Positions 12,263 to 21,488 of a stretch of DNA of 64,000 bases are shown here, one piece after another. Position 1 is the stretch's first letter, and each line of letters opens with the position of its first letter. The stretch spans positions 32,306,373-32,370,372 of the forward strand of contig NC_087065.1 in assembly GCF_963678635.1 (NCBI RefSeq). Reading direction: 5' to 3'. The notes under the pieces were generated by a model. That model saw only the letters and a list, made by a program, of their open reading frames with translations, was not told where the DNA came from and made no database searches. This DNA comes from Symsagittifera roscoffensis (Eukaryota; Xenacoelomorpha; Acoela; Convolutidae). The translations under genes were made by a program, and so were the position numbers.

Positions 12263-12290
12263 GTGCTGAAATTACAAGTAACTTCAGCAC
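12263..12290 (-). other. LTR hairpin (also 30772-30799)
   Basis: GTGCTGAA and TTCAGCAC are perfect reverse complements 12 bases apart, and inner TTAC/GTAA bases extend the stem around a very short loop. The decayed LTR of copy A (near 32660-32689) keeps the same outer arms although much of that LTR has changed, which suggests selection for the structure. It could act in RNA (R/U5 region) or as a protein-binding palindrome. Confidence 0.6.
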
Positions 12291-12405
12291 TTACAAATAA
12301 GTGGGTTGTTAGTTAGATGGATTGTGATTGGTTAATATTAAATACTTTACATTGGTAAAACATTTAATTTATCCAATCATAAAATATAGTTTAGATCAGG
12401 TTCCA

Positions 12406-12413
12406 CCCATCCG
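12406..12413 (-). promoter_or_regulatory. Weak polypurine tract next to the 3' LTR
   Basis: On the element strand the bases just before the 3' LTR read CGGATGGG, the only purine-rich run at the position where plus-strand priming is expected. It is short and interrupted, so the assignment rests mainly on position. Confidence 0.35.
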
Positions 12414-14022
12414 GGTTTTACAGAGTTTTTTAGAATAGTTCTTTTGCAATTCGAAGGATGGATGATGGAAGTTGGTGTTTGGCGAACATCTTATTTCTTC
12501 TGTTTCCTTTTTGTTAAAGAAGTTCCAGGAAGCTGGAGTTAGAGACTTAAGACGTTGTGTTCTTTTTGTGACAACGACTAAGTCTTCGCAGCAAACTCAA
12601 ATCTGATTTCAGAATGGTTTGCTATGTCAGGTTTTTCTGTTCTGCGTGGAGAACTTCTTTTGTGTATGATCTAGTTTGGGAATGGCGTGGAGATTGTGCG
12701 TGGAGGGGATGCCTGGTTACTCGGATCTGTACGTATACTTGAACATCGAGGTGGTCATTGGTCTAGTTCAATGAAGTCCTTTTCTGCGAGGTCAAGTCGT
12801 ACTCTAAATCCTTTGAGTTGTGATTGTGAGCGGCATATCGATTGTAGTTGGTCATTCTCTCTCGAGTGTAGTGGGGTCGTCTTGTCTTTTGATGTTCGTC
12901 CTTGGTGTTGTATTCTGATCTATATATTGCATCATGTGATTTTACATTTTATAAAACTTTTATTAGTTTAATATTTTTTAATAATGATTTTAGTTAGTTG
13001 TTTTCACAAAAGCTTTTTGTTTTAGTTCGGTTATTTTGAAGAGTTACTCACACTTGAGTAGCTCTTATTAAAAATAGTGGTGTGGTCACAAAGCGTGGAT
13101 GTAGCGCGGTGGGTTAGGCCGGCTATAGAGCATGCTCAGGACGTCCTTCTTGGTGGGTTAGGCCAGGAGTGGGAGTATGATTTCATGCGGTTTTTGTGAG
13201 GGGTCCTGTTATGTGACAACGTTTTATGTTGGGTTTGTTGTGGTCTTACTTATGTTTTGTTGGTTGTGTCCTTTTTTCAAAAATCAAATTGTTTGTGGTA
13301 TGGGTTTGTCTTTCGACTTTTTTGTGTTTTATTATTTCTTTCTTAGACTTTATAATAGTCTTCAAAAGAATAAATTATCCAGTTTTAAACTGGGTTAATT
13401 CGGTTTGGGTACCGTTGGTTTCCTTTTCTAAGTCATGCTGTTATTCTATGATTTGTGGTATTTAGTAAGCTGCGTTGGTTAGTTTTGTTTAGTATATGAT
13501 TCCTTTCCAACCGGGTTAAAGGAAAGTTTGAAACATGTTATTATATGTTAGAGTTGTTGAGTGTGAAAACTTGAAACTGAAATTCATTATTTTAAACAAT
13601 TCTTCGTGGGCGAGCTGTGCGAGTGTGGATAGAATTTCTGTGCGAATGAATGAAAATATCAAAAGGTTAGTACTGCATTTGCATTTATTTAATTTACTAC
13701 ATAGAATTTAGAAATTTACTGCTAGTCATGGGGGAATATTAAGATACAAATTTTCATCATAATTAGATTTACTGCTTGTGGGGGAAAATTTTAGAAATGA
13801 ATTTACTGCATTGGTATTAAATTTATAAATTTATAAGTGTAAGAGATTAATAAAATTTTTGAAATCTGTTTGATGAAATTTGCGATTTTTATTTGTCTTT
13901 TGTGGTTTTTGTAGGTGATCGTCGGATGAAGGCTAAAAATCTAAAGAAAACATGAATAAAGTATGGTGAGTTTTTTAATATTTTAATTAGTTAGTAATAT
14001 TCATTTAATTCATACTTACCTG
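12406..14022 (-). other. 1.6-kb 3' noncoding region of the element
   Basis: Between the last ORF and the 3' LTR there is no sizeable frame on the coding strand. Plus-strand frames at 12687-12971 and 13177-13465 are antisense and have no recognisable motif. A GC-richer patch at 13080-13170 contains GTGGGTTAGGCC twice and a tRNA A-box-like stretch, but no B box. A tail this long is unusual for the family and may hold packaging, export or regulatory signals. Confidence 0.6.
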
Positions 14023-15828
14023 TTAGTCGTCGGGGAAAAAACCGTGGGGGAAGATGTCGTGAATGAGTTCTGAAGTTGTTAGTAGTTTAGCTAAGATGCG
14101 GATGATATTTTTAGTTTGAAGCAGTGGCCAAAGCAATTGAAGTGCCTTGATAGTGGTTAGTTCTTCAGTGCCAACTGCAAACTCATAAGGTGTGTTTTGG
14201 ATTAGATTATATAATTTGTGATTGAATTTAGTGTTGTGGATGAATTCTAAAATTGGGATTTCTATAGGTTGTACAAACTCGTGCGGGATAAGGAAGGGTC
14301 GGGATTCTTCGGCGTTGAAGGTCTTGGTGATGGGACAGAAGATGTACATTTGGGTTATGGGGTCATAATTACGAAGAATACCATGGAGGTTAGTGTCTTT
14401 AATACAATATGTGAAATTTAGGAAAAATGGTGAAGTGTATTTGGAATTAATGAATTGAAAACGATGGTGTGGTTGTCTAGAAGGTGTGTGTAGATCAAAG
14501 TGATTTTGGATGAAGCGATAATAACTATATGTGTGGGTTTGTTTAGTGCGCAACATAATATCGTGTGAGCAGTGTAAATCTCTTTCGTGTGGTGCAAGGA
14601 AATGAAAGGTTAGTGAAAATATTTGGAAGCGTTCTTTAAAACTTTCGTATGCTTGTGTGTCTGTTAGTGCTTCTGAAATAATGTGATCAAACTTTCGGTC
14701 GAAGATGTTTAGTGTGAATGTATATGGTGTCTTGATGAAAAATTTCTCGGTAATTTGTGGATTAGCGAAGCGATCGTCGTCTAAGAATTGATCTTGGTTA
14801 GCTCTGATGATGTTGTGATCATAGTATTCGAGTGTATATTCGTTAGCTCTAGGTGCAGTGTGTGTTTTTAGTGATTTTTTATATCCAACGTAAGTAAATT
14901 GTCTAGGTGTTAGTGGTGTAGTGAGTCGATATAGCATGTCCGTATTTCGCTCTATATCGATGTGAGTGTTAGATAAAGGTAAGCAAAGAGGGTTAGTGAA
15001 ATGATAATATGAGGTCCAAGAGAGAGTGGGCATTAAAACGTATTCATCTACGAAGTTGCGTGTTTCGTTAGTGTCGTGGGGGGTGTTTAAGGTGTATTGT
15101 GGGAATGAGGGTAAGGTGATGGCTAAAAATTCTTTTGTGTTAGTATGCTTGGGGTGGTTGATGTATTCACGGGCTGTTCCTGGTTTTGCTGGGAAAGGAT
15201 GGTTGGGGAACTTTCTTTTAAAAGTGCGGTAAGCTCTATTAGTGTTGAGTGAAGATTCAGTTGATGTGGATGATGGTGCTAATGATTCAGTATAATTTGA
15301 AGAGGGTGTAGGGGTAGGGGGGTTGGATGAATTTATTGTGGAAGAGATTTGGTTTATGGTTGGGGTATTAAGGTGGTAGGGTTGTTGTTGAAGGGTAATA
15401 AAATTATCTAGCTCTGGGGAGATTCGGGGGGTGTCTGGAGAATGAGATGATTGGTCAGAATGGTATGAGGAGTAGGTTGGGGTAACTTGGGAAGCATAAG
15501 AGGGTGTGGGAGTGATTGGGTCAGGGTTATTGGATAATATGGGTTGAAAAGGGGGTTGAGAAAAATTAGAAGAGTTATGAAAATTATTGGATGGGGATGG
15601 TTCTGAGTCGGCGAATTCATCGGGGGTTTCAATATTCGGGTTATTGAGTTGTGAGATGGAATATAAAACTGAGATGTGTGAATTAGTGTCGGAATTCATG
15701 CCTGATGTTACATTACTAGATGGAAAATCGGGTGGCGGAAAAGCAAAAAGTGGTATTATTGGGATTGGGGAGGTAAGATTGGTTGGGTGGGAATTTGATC
15801 GGTGTAGTGATCCAAGTTGGCGGCTCAT
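14023..15828 (-). CDS. 601-aa accessory ORF downstream of env, unknown function
   Basis: A long intact frame whose ATG overlaps the env stop as ATGA (15828-15825), a layout that allows termination-reinitiation. I recognise no family. Residues 1 to about 195 are very rich in Pro, Ser, Thr and Asn and probably disordered. From about residue 195 (RAYRTFKRKFPNHPF) to the end the composition changes to a mixed, aromatic- and His-rich sequence that looks like a folded domain of about 400 residues. There is no signal peptide and no clear membrane segment, so it is probably cytosolic or nuclear. Copies A and B end before this point, so conservation cannot be tested here. An intact 1.8-kb frame in an AT-rich strand next to env makes chance unlikely. 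Ty3/gypsy elements normally have nothing after env. Confidence 0.85.
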   Translation of the reverse strand: MSRQLGSLHRSNSHPTNLTSPIPIIPLFAFPPPDFPSSNVTSGMNSDTNSHISVLYSISQLNNPNIETPDEFADSEPSPSNNFHNSSNFSQPPFQPILSNNPDPITPTPSYASQVTPTYSSYHSDQSSHSPDTPRISPELDNFITLQQQPYHLNTPTINQISSTINSSNPPTPTPSSNYTESLAPSSTSTESSLNTNRAYRTFKRKFPNHPFPAKPGTAREYINHPKHTNTKEFLAITLPSFPQYTLNTPHDTNETRNFVDEYVLMPTLSWTSYYHFTNPLCLPLSNTHIDIERNTDMLYRLTTPLTPRQFTYVGYKKSLKTHTAPRANEYTLEYYDHNIIRANQDQFLDDDRFANPQITEKFFIKTPYTFTLNIFDRKFDHIISEALTDTQAYESFKERFQIFSLTFHFLAPHERDLHCSHDIMLRTKQTHTYSYYRFIQNHFDLHTPSRQPHHRFQFINSKYTSPFFLNFTYCIKDTNLHGILRNYDPITQMYIFCPITKTFNAEESRPFLIPHEFVQPIEIPILEFIHNTKFNHKLYNLIQNTPYEFAVGTEELTTIKALQLLWPLLQTKNIIRILAKLLTTSELIHDIFPHGFFPDD

Positions 15829-18443
15829 CGTGGGCTAAAAAAATGATTATTTTGAGACTGAAAAGCGGTGGTATGGGGTTGTTCAATAATTTGTTCATAA
15901 GTATTATCATCTTGTGACTGGTGTGTCATTATATGTTGAATGGGACTTTGTGATGTGGTGAGTCGAAAATTTGGATTATGTGTGATGGCTAAGTTTCGAA
16001 AATTTCGTGGGACTAGGGATAGTGGATGGTTATTTGGTAGGGGTGGTAATTGTGGTGCCGTTGGCGTTATGTCTACATTGTTATGTTCTTCGTCGTATGT
16101 ATTTTGTCGTGTTGTTATTTTTGTGTTATATTCTTTTATTTGTGCGTCTAAAAGAATTTTGTTTATAGATGTAGAAAAGATTCCAAAAAATCCTGCAAAT
16201 AGTATGCGTGCTACACTTGCTTGTCTGTTTACTTGTGTGTGTATAGCACATGTGTTGTAGATTCCTTTTAAAAGTGAGAAAAGAAATCCAATAAAGTTAA
16301 ACATTGCGTATAAAATAGTCAATTTTTCTAAGATGTAGTAGGGCCATCCTAGAAAATCGAGGATCTCATTTTTGAGTGTAACAAAGCTAAAAATGTTAAT
16401 TGGTGATATATCTTGGGGACGGTATTTTTCACCGTTTAGATATATATAATCTTTAATGTCTTTAAAATATCCGCTATAGTCTTGAGTGTAGATATCGGCA
16501 AATCCTGCGGTTTCTGCAAGTTTGCGTAAATTTTGATCTATTGATTGTCTTTGTATAGTGTCCATTTGTGTTAATAATTCTTGGAATTGTTGTGTTCTAA
16601 TGTGATGTTGAATATCTGATTTTGAATAGATTCCTATTGATTGTAAGTCTATATTTGGGTTTCGAGCAATAGCGCGAATGCTTTCTGGTGAAAATTTTTT
16701 GAGTGATTGCATTAATGTGGGATATGGAGTGAGAAGATAATATTTATTTTCATCAGGGTTTAGTTGTACTACATTGTGGCTGTTTTCTGATCCACATGGG
16801 ACTGCGGTATCCCAGAAATAGGTTCTTCGTGAAAGTGTATCCACGAAATGTACTTTATTCTTATAAACGATAGGGATTCTTTTATAACATCGTTTATCTT
16901 CAAAAACGTATAGTGGTGATACTTTTTTAGTACAAGTATAAAACCATAAGATGTTTCCTTCATAGTCTAAAAAATTTGATCTATTTCCAGATAATAAGTA
17001 TCCTGCATAGGGTATTTTTAATACTGCTAGTGCAAGTGATTGTAATATTTGTGTTCGTTCTAATTCGCATAGGTGGTGTAGTGTTTCTAATTCGGAGAGT
17101 GACATTTCTTGAAAAATTCGGCTAATTGTATAATCTAGTTTCATATCTAAATGAATATCATAGTGGATATCACCGAAATATGTAGTATTCATTAGTGATA
17201 ATTCTTGTAAGCGTGTGCTTCTGGTGTCATGGGGTTTTAGATGTCCACCAGGTTGTCCGTTGCTTTTTTCAAAATTAACTGGTATATAGGATGTTCCTTC
17301 GTTTAAAGGATGACCTGTGGCATATGGGTCGATTTTTATTTTTCCAGTGGTCATGTCGAATCCTTTTTCGTATTCAACTAATATTTCAGAGTATTGTGTT
17401 CTGTGAAGTGGATTCCTGTATTTACATGCAAGTTCTGTTTCTTGATATATTTGAAAACGTGTCAATTTATTTTCTATATTGTCTATGTTTCTAAAATTAG
17501 AACTTAGTTTTCGTGATGGATGGACTTGTTCATATGGAATTGATTGTATAAAATATTTTTCGTGAAATTTTATCATACGAGCGTGTATTTTTGCTACTTG
17601 AAATGTTGTACATGTATCTTCGGGGAACCAAACAATGGTTGCTTGTGTTCTCGTTGTAGGGTCGCAATAACCTTGATCATTTTTACAAGGTAATCGGATT
17701 CCTTGATAGATCATTGTATTATCTGATAAATCTCGTGTTAGTTGTATTTTTTCGAGTTGTATTTTCCAATCGAAAAACATTATTTCTTGGTATCCTTTAT
17801 TTTTTGTGTCTGCTTTGCAGTTTGATGGGTCATTTATACCAATGTGTGGTATCCAATGTTTATCGTGTAGGTCATAGGTTAATCGTCCGTGTGCGCCGTT
17901 ATACGGGTATTTTTCGTCTAGTTTTATATGTCCTTGGTGTCTTTCAAGTTGTGATTGATGTACAGAGTCTGGAAAAACTTGAAAATTTACTAACTTTCTT
18001 TGGGAGTTTTTATTTTGTGTGATGTTTAGTCTAAGTAATTCATTTTTACAATCGTCGGGATTGAGATGTAAAAGACGTTCTATATTACTTTGATAGAATG
18101 ATTCATGGTCAAGTCGGTTTTTGTTTCCGTTCGAGACTTGTGAACAATGTACTTTCTTTTCGGAAAATGTTGCTGTGAATTTATAACCTGTAACTGTTGT
18201 TGCTCGGGCTTTTGAATAGAGTGTTGCTATTACATCTGTGGTTTCTATAGCTTGTGGTTCTGTTTCACATTGTGATACTTGATTTATTGCATATTTATGT
18301 AGTGTTTTTTGTTCATTTTCTTCACAATCGTAATGTGTTACTAGTAAATCTTGTGGTCCTGTACGAGGAGAAGGGTTTATGTTTTGATTTGAGATTACTA
18401 GAAAAAGGAGTTGGAGAAAAATTAATAATTTTAGAATATACAT
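15825..18443 (-). CDS. env: Env-like membrane glycoprotein, 872 aa
   Basis: Predicted envelope-type surface protein. The first 20 residues (MYILKLLIFLQLLFLVIS) form a clear signal peptide, which supports this ATG. A large Cys-containing ectodomain follows, starting with a Y-D-C motif near residue 40. Hydrophobic segments lie at about residues 700-728 (ILYAMFNFIGFLFSLL) and 745-768, followed by a polar tail of about 100 residues, as in a type I fusion protein. A minimal R-S-T-R site occurs near residue 405; furin cleavage there is only a guess. It does not look like the baculovirus F-type Env of insect errantiviruses. A gB/chuvirid-like origin is possible but unproven. The start overlaps the preceding ORF by 13 nt and the end overlaps the 601-aa ORF by 4 nt. 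Decayed homologues lie in copy A (42742-45860) and copy B (56170-57236), and part of it gave rise to the satellite at 56961-64000. Confidence 0.87.
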   Translation of the reverse strand: MYILKLLIFLQLLFLVISNQNINPSPRTGPQDLLVTHYDCEENEQKTLHKYAINQVSQCETEPQAIETTDVIATLYSKARATTVTGYKFTATFSEKKVHCSQVSNGNKNRLDHESFYQSNIERLLHLNPDDCKNELLRLNITQNKNSQRKLVNFQVFPDSVHQSQLERHQGHIKLDEKYPYNGAHGRLTYDLHDKHWIPHIGINDPSNCKADTKNKGYQEIMFFDWKIQLEKIQLTRDLSDNTMIYQGIRLPCKNDQGYCDPTTRTQATIVWFPEDTCTTFQVAKIHARMIKFHEKYFIQSIPYEQVHPSRKLSSNFRNIDNIENKLTRFQIYQETELACKYRNPLHRTQYSEILVEYEKGFDMTTGKIKIDPYATGHPLNEGTSYIPVNFEKSNGQPGGHLKPHDTRSTRLQELSLMNTTYFGDIHYDIHLDMKLDYTISRIFQEMSLSELETLHHLCELERTQILQSLALAVLKIPYAGYLLSGNRSNFLDYEGNILWFYTCTKKVSPLYVFEDKRCYKRIPIVYKNKVHFVDTLSRRTYFWDTAVPCGSENSHNVVQLNPDENKYYLLTPYPTLMQSLKKFSPESIRAIARNPNIDLQSIGIYSKSDIQHHIRTQQFQELLTQMDTIQRQSIDQNLRKLAETAGFADIYTQDYSGYFKDIKDYIYLNGEKYRPQDISPINIFSFVTLKNEILDFLGWPYYILEKLTILYAMFNFIGFLFSLLKGIYNTCAIHTQVNRQASVARILFAGFFGIFSTSINKILLDAQIKEYNTKITTRQNTYDEEHNNVDITPTAPQLPPLPNNHPLSLVPRNFRNLAITHNPNFRLTTSQSPIQHIMTHQSQDDNTYEQIIEQPHTTAFQSQNNHFFSPR

Positions 18444-19564
18444 GTGTATGATAATCCTGAGTATGGATTATAAAATGTAATGTAGCCAATTGTGTTTTTG
18501 GTATATCTGTCGTATTTGTATATTACTTCAGTAGTTATAAACGGTGGTGGTAGTGATTGAGCTGTTATGTTAGGTGGGTTTAATGGGTAGGGATGTTGGG
18601 TAATATTATTTAACTTAACTGTGATTTCAAACTTTAATTGTAAACTGTTTTGTTGGAGTATTTGAATATTGTGATCACGGATATCGTTGTGAATATCTTG
18701 GCGATATTGTAATCTATTAAGTGCCCAGTTATGAAGGCGGTTACTTTCTTGATGTTGTCCAAATAATGGTGGAGGTGCTGTGAATGTATTCCAATCTAAT
18801 CTTAAAGGAATATTTATTGATGATTGTTCTCGATATCTGGCGTCGAGATTATTTGGAAAGTTTAAGTTAAAGGGTGGTGGTGAAAACTGGCTTATTGATG
18901 GTGTTGATGGTAGTGATAATGTTTCTGGTAGTGATGAGGATGTTGTTGTATCCGTAGAAATATCTATGGGGTCATTGACTAAATTTGGTTCACCTTGTGT
19001 AAATGAATGTGTAGTCCAATATGGTAGTCGTGATGCCTGGTTTGGGGGGTTAAAGGGATTTTCACGTATTTGCTCAGATGTTGGTGTTGAACCTAAGTAA
19101 TCTGATGGTAGGCTTGAGGTGCTACGTTGTGAAAGAAGCGTAGGGGTTTCTGGTAATATACCAATGGGGTTTTCTGGAGTGTTTTGTGATGGGGATTGAG
19201 GTATATCAAAATGAACTCGGGGAGTTTGAAAATTTCTGTTTCGTCGAGGATGTATAATTTGTCTATTTATTTCGACTGTATTTTGGTTTTGACTAGAATT
19301 TTTTATTCTACTTAGTTCTTGTGGTAGTGTTGGATATAGGTTATATGTTGGTTCGCTTAAAGGTGCTTGTCGTTGAACTGGTTCTAGTGGTTCTGATAAA
19401 CGAGTATGTCGTTCTTCAAAAGTGTATGGATTGTCTTGAAAAGAAATTCGTGTAGATGTTTGAGGATTTTGAGTAGTTGAAGGTGGTGTTTGGTTATCTT
19501 GGGATGATGTCGGTGAAGACTGATTCTGTGACTGTTGGGTAGCAATTTTTGATGGTTTTTTGAA
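18431..19564 (-). CDS. 377-codon ORF without ATG, directly before env
   Basis: Read codon by codon on the minus strand, this frame is open from a TAATAA double stop (19570-19565) to a TAA at 18433-18431, and contains no ATG at all. The N-terminal half is rich in Gln, Ser, Thr and Pro; the C-terminal half looks more ordered, with FITTEVIYKYDRYT near the end. The frame ends 13 nt inside env. Recognisable remnants with the same order before env occur in copy A (41640-42741, including LPHWITYSFTQGE and FITTELIYKYDIYT) and copy B (55860-56190), so it is an old, real gene. It must start by splicing from an upstream exon (a CCCAACAG acceptor-like site lies near its beginning) or at a non-AUG codon. 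Frameshifting from the 62-aa ORF is excluded because that ORF stops before the double stop. I recognise no domain. Confidence 0.8.
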   Translation of the reverse strand, partial: FKKPSKIATQQSQNQSSPTSSQDNQTPPSTTQNPQTSTRISFQDNPYTFEERHTRLSEPLEPVQRQAPLSEPTYNLYPTLPQELSRIKNSSQNQNTVEINRQIIHPRRNRNFQTPRVHFDIPQSPSQNTPENPIGILPETPTLLSQRSTSSLPSDYLGSTPTSEQIRENPFNPPNQASRLPYWTTHSFTQGEPNLVNDPIDISTDTTTSSSLPETLSLPSTPSISQFSPPPFNLNFPNNLDARYREQSSINIPLRLDWNTFTAPPPLFGQHQESNRLHNWALNRLQYRQDIHNDIRDHNIQILQQNSLQLKFEITVKLNNITQHPYPLNPPNITAQSLPPPFITTEVIYKYDRYTKNTIGYITFYNPYSGLSYTCIF

Positions 19565-19572
19565 TTATTACT

Positions 19573-19761
19573 TTAGCGAGAAATTTTGTGTTTATTATAA
19601 TATTCTTCCAAGAAAAGAATTAGAAGGATTGTTGCTAGGGCAAATGTGAGGATTGCTTTCTTTATACATTTACAGATGGTCAAAATGAGGGATGATAAAA
19701 ATGTTATGAAAATTACAAACAATAAAAAAATATCGGTTCTACTGAAAATTGTTCGTATCAT
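19573..19761 (-). CDS. 62-aa hydrophobic ORF
   Basis: Small frame with two likely membrane segments, about residues 10-29 (DIFLLFVIFITFLSSLILTI) and 36-52 (ILTFALATILLILFL), separated by a short Cys/Lys turn and ending in a charged tail. Its ATG overlaps the stop of the 76-aa ORF as ATGA. The position between pol and env fits a small viral-type membrane accessory protein, but no family is recognised. T-rich DNA readily gives hydrophobic frames by chance, and copy A lacks this interval. Confidence 0.45.
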   Translation of the reverse strand: MIRTIFSRTDIFLLFVIFITFLSSLILTICKCIKKAILTFALATILLILFLEEYYNKHKISR

Positions 19762-19988
19762 TTAGACAAGTTGTATAAATCGTACCTGTGGATATAATCA
19801 AGGGTTTTGGAAAGTTGGATGAATAGTTCGAGAATAGTGTAGAAAATTAAAAAAATGTTACAAAAAATGATTAGGATTATTAGAAAAGATTCAAGTATAT
19901 CAAAAAGAAATATTATAAAGGCTTCAAGTATTGAAAAAAAATGTTTAAAATTTATAAGTATTTGAGCAACTGTTTGAGAGAAGAGCAT
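19758..19988 (-). CDS. 76-aa hydrophobic ORF
   Basis: Predicted almost wholly membrane-embedded in its middle (about residues 17-60, rich in Phe, Ile and Leu), with a polar C-terminus. It ends in TGA overlapping the ATG of the next ORF (ATGA, 19761-19758). Just upstream, in the same frame, a 50-codon ATG-less stretch (20141-19992) rich in basic and Gln residues is closed by a TAA that touches this ATG. No homologue is known to me. The overlap pattern, the same as that between env and the 601-aa ORF, is the main argument that it is real. Confidence 0.42.
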   Translation of the reverse strand: MLFSQTVAQILINFKHFFSILEAFIIFLFDILESFLIILIIFCNIFLIFYTILELFIQLSKTLDYIHRYDLYNLSK

Positions 19989-20588
19989 TTAAGAAATGAT
20001 CTCTTGGTCGAATATTTTTTGCTGTTTGAGGCGATTTTCTAGTGTGGTCGAATTATTTATTAGTTTTTTGACAAGTGGGTTGAGTTTTGTAAAAAATTGT
20101 TGGGGGCAATTTTCATGGTGACTGGGAGGTCGTCTTTTTCTTTATTTTTGTTTGTCAAATGATCCGGGGTATGGTGAGATTTTTATACTTTAGGCTAATT
20201 AAAATCTTCATTTTGTTACTTTAGGCTAAGTTATCAAATTTGTTTTGGGGGTATTCGTGGTCTGAGTTGGGGAAATATTGTTGATCTTTGGGTTATTAGA
20301 TAAGGGAGGGGTACGGTATTATGGTGATATTTATTTTAGCTGTCAAGTTGGAGTGATTTGCTTATTTTTGACCTGGAGGTTGTAAAGTTATAGTTAGAGA
20401 TGTGCCTGGAGTTCTAGATTATTCGTCTAATTGATCTTAGTTTGAGTTAGAGAAAGTGGCGGATTGGATGAATCCTATTGGTCTATTTTGAACTAGAATT
20501 ATTGTGTACTTGTGAGCATGTTATTTTGAAAAATTGAAATGAAAAATGTTACGGAGGTTTCAAGATTGTGAAGTATGAAATCTTAAAA
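19989..20588 (-). other. 600-bp gap between pol and the small ORFs
   Basis: No sizeable ATG-started frame. It contains a 50-codon open stretch at 20141-19992 (basic, then amphipathic, no ATG). The element-strand motif TTAGCCTAAAGTA occurs twice about 35 bases apart (near 20180-20235). It could host a splice acceptor for a subgenomic env message. Confidence 0.5.
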
Positions 20589-21488
20589 TTACTTTTTAAA
20601 TTCTACTTTCTTTAATATTTTAGATTGGGGGATGAACATTTTGTAGTTTTTACGTGGTTGATTTCGGAGTCTTGTTGTTTTTCTATGTTCAGATTTGTCT
20701 ATTTCTTCTTGGGGTATTATTTGTTCTGTCATTTTTCTATTTTTTCTTTGTTTTGGAGATTCTTTATGGTTTTGTGTATTGTTTTTGGTGGCGGTTGGTT
20801 TTGTGTTTTGATTTTCGGTGGGGTTATCATTTTGTTCTGTGTTTTTCAGATGTGGTTCATTTTGAATGATTTTTAATCCTGTGAAAGAATATAATTGAGT
20901 TAATTCGCGGAGTGCGTATTCTTTTGGGTAATAAGGTAATAGGTTGTTTCGATGTTGAACGATTTCTTTTTTGTTTGAGTCGGTAATTTTATATGTGACA
21001 TCAGTGGGTTTTGCAATTATTTGGTATGGTCCTTTTCGAAGGGGTTGTAATTTTTTAGAAATTCCTTTTTGAGTATTAAAATTAGGTATTAAAACAAATG
21101 TTCCAATTTTTAATTCGGAGGCTGGTGTAAAACGTGAATTGATTTGTTCATTAATGTTTTGTCTTTGTAATAACTTTTTTGTTATTTTTTGATAAATTTC
21201 ATTGTGTTTTTTATCTCTATTTAGAATCCATTCGGTGTGTGTACCGGAGGCTAGTTTAAGAATTTGTGGGTGATGAAAATGATCTTCATCGTGTGTATGT
21301 AAAGGTAGGTTATAACAAATTGAGTCTTTATTTGGTTGACAATAACCTTGTGCGTTTTTATGAGAATTTGCTGTAAACATTATTGGTTTGCGTGGCTTTT
21401 GGTTAAAAACCATTTCGTATGGTGACATTCCTAAAGTTGTCGTAATTTGTGAATTATACGCTAAGGGAAATAATTTTACATCTGCTGA
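20589..21488 (-). CDS. pol: Integrase C-terminal part after a TGA codon
   Basis: This frame continues the integrase in the same reading frame after the TGA at 21491-21489. It begins with the segment that normally follows the catalytic core (GMSPYEMVF), then carries the GPY/F-type module (LRKGPYQIIAKPTDVTYKI), which binds DNA and helps position integration, and ends in a hydrophilic tail of about 100 residues rich in Lys, Asn and Thr. There is no chromodomain. The first ATG (21428) lies inside the domain and is not a plausible natural start. Taken with the upstream frame, this is one interrupted gene, described here as found. Confidence 0.85.
   Translation of the reverse strand, partial: SADVKLFPLAYNSQITTTLGMSPYEMVFNQKPRKPIMFTANSHKNAQGYCQPNKDSICYNLPLHTHDEDHFHHPQILKLASGTHTEWILNRDKKHNEIYQKITKKLLQRQNINEQINSRFTPASELKIGTFVLIPNFNTQKGISKKLQPLRKGPYQIIAKPTDVTYKITDSNKKEIVQHRNNLLPYYPKEYALRELTQLYSFTGLKIIQNEPHLKNTEQNDNPTENQNTKPTATKNNTQNHKESPKQRKNRKMTEQIIPQEEIDKSEHRKTTRLRNQPRKNYKMFIPQSKILKKVEFKK

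Larger units (their letters stand above)
11998..12405 (-). repeat. 3' LTR, 408 bp
   Basis: Matches 30507-30914 base for base in my reading. On the element strand it starts TGGAACC and ends CCTAACTCA. It contains CAAT-like boxes near its start, a conserved hairpin (12263-12290) and an AATAAA (12201-12196). Retroviral-type LTRs carry promoter and polyadenylation signals; exact U3/R/U5 limits cannot be fixed from sequence alone. Confidence 0.95.

Noticed and set aside
13080-13170. tRNA-derived SINE or tRNA gene
   Set aside because: An A-box-like stretch and a repeated GTGGGTTAGGCC are present, but there is no B box, no cloverleaf and no A-rich tail.
15408-15632. Short frames antisense to or overlapping the 601-aa ORF and env
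   Set aside because: They mirror the low-complexity Pro/Ser-rich coding strand; nothing else supports them.
15825-18443. Baculovirus F-type Env of insect errantiviruses
   Set aside because: Size, Cys pattern and the lack of a recognisable furin site followed by a fusion peptide do not fit. The true family is left open.
19559-19566. AAAAAAC slippery heptamer at the start of the ATG-less ORF as a -1 frameshift site
   Set aside because: The incoming frame (62-aa ORF) already stops at 19573, before the slippery run, and the target frame has TAATAA just upstream, so no ribosome could arrive in the needed frame without first reading through a stop.
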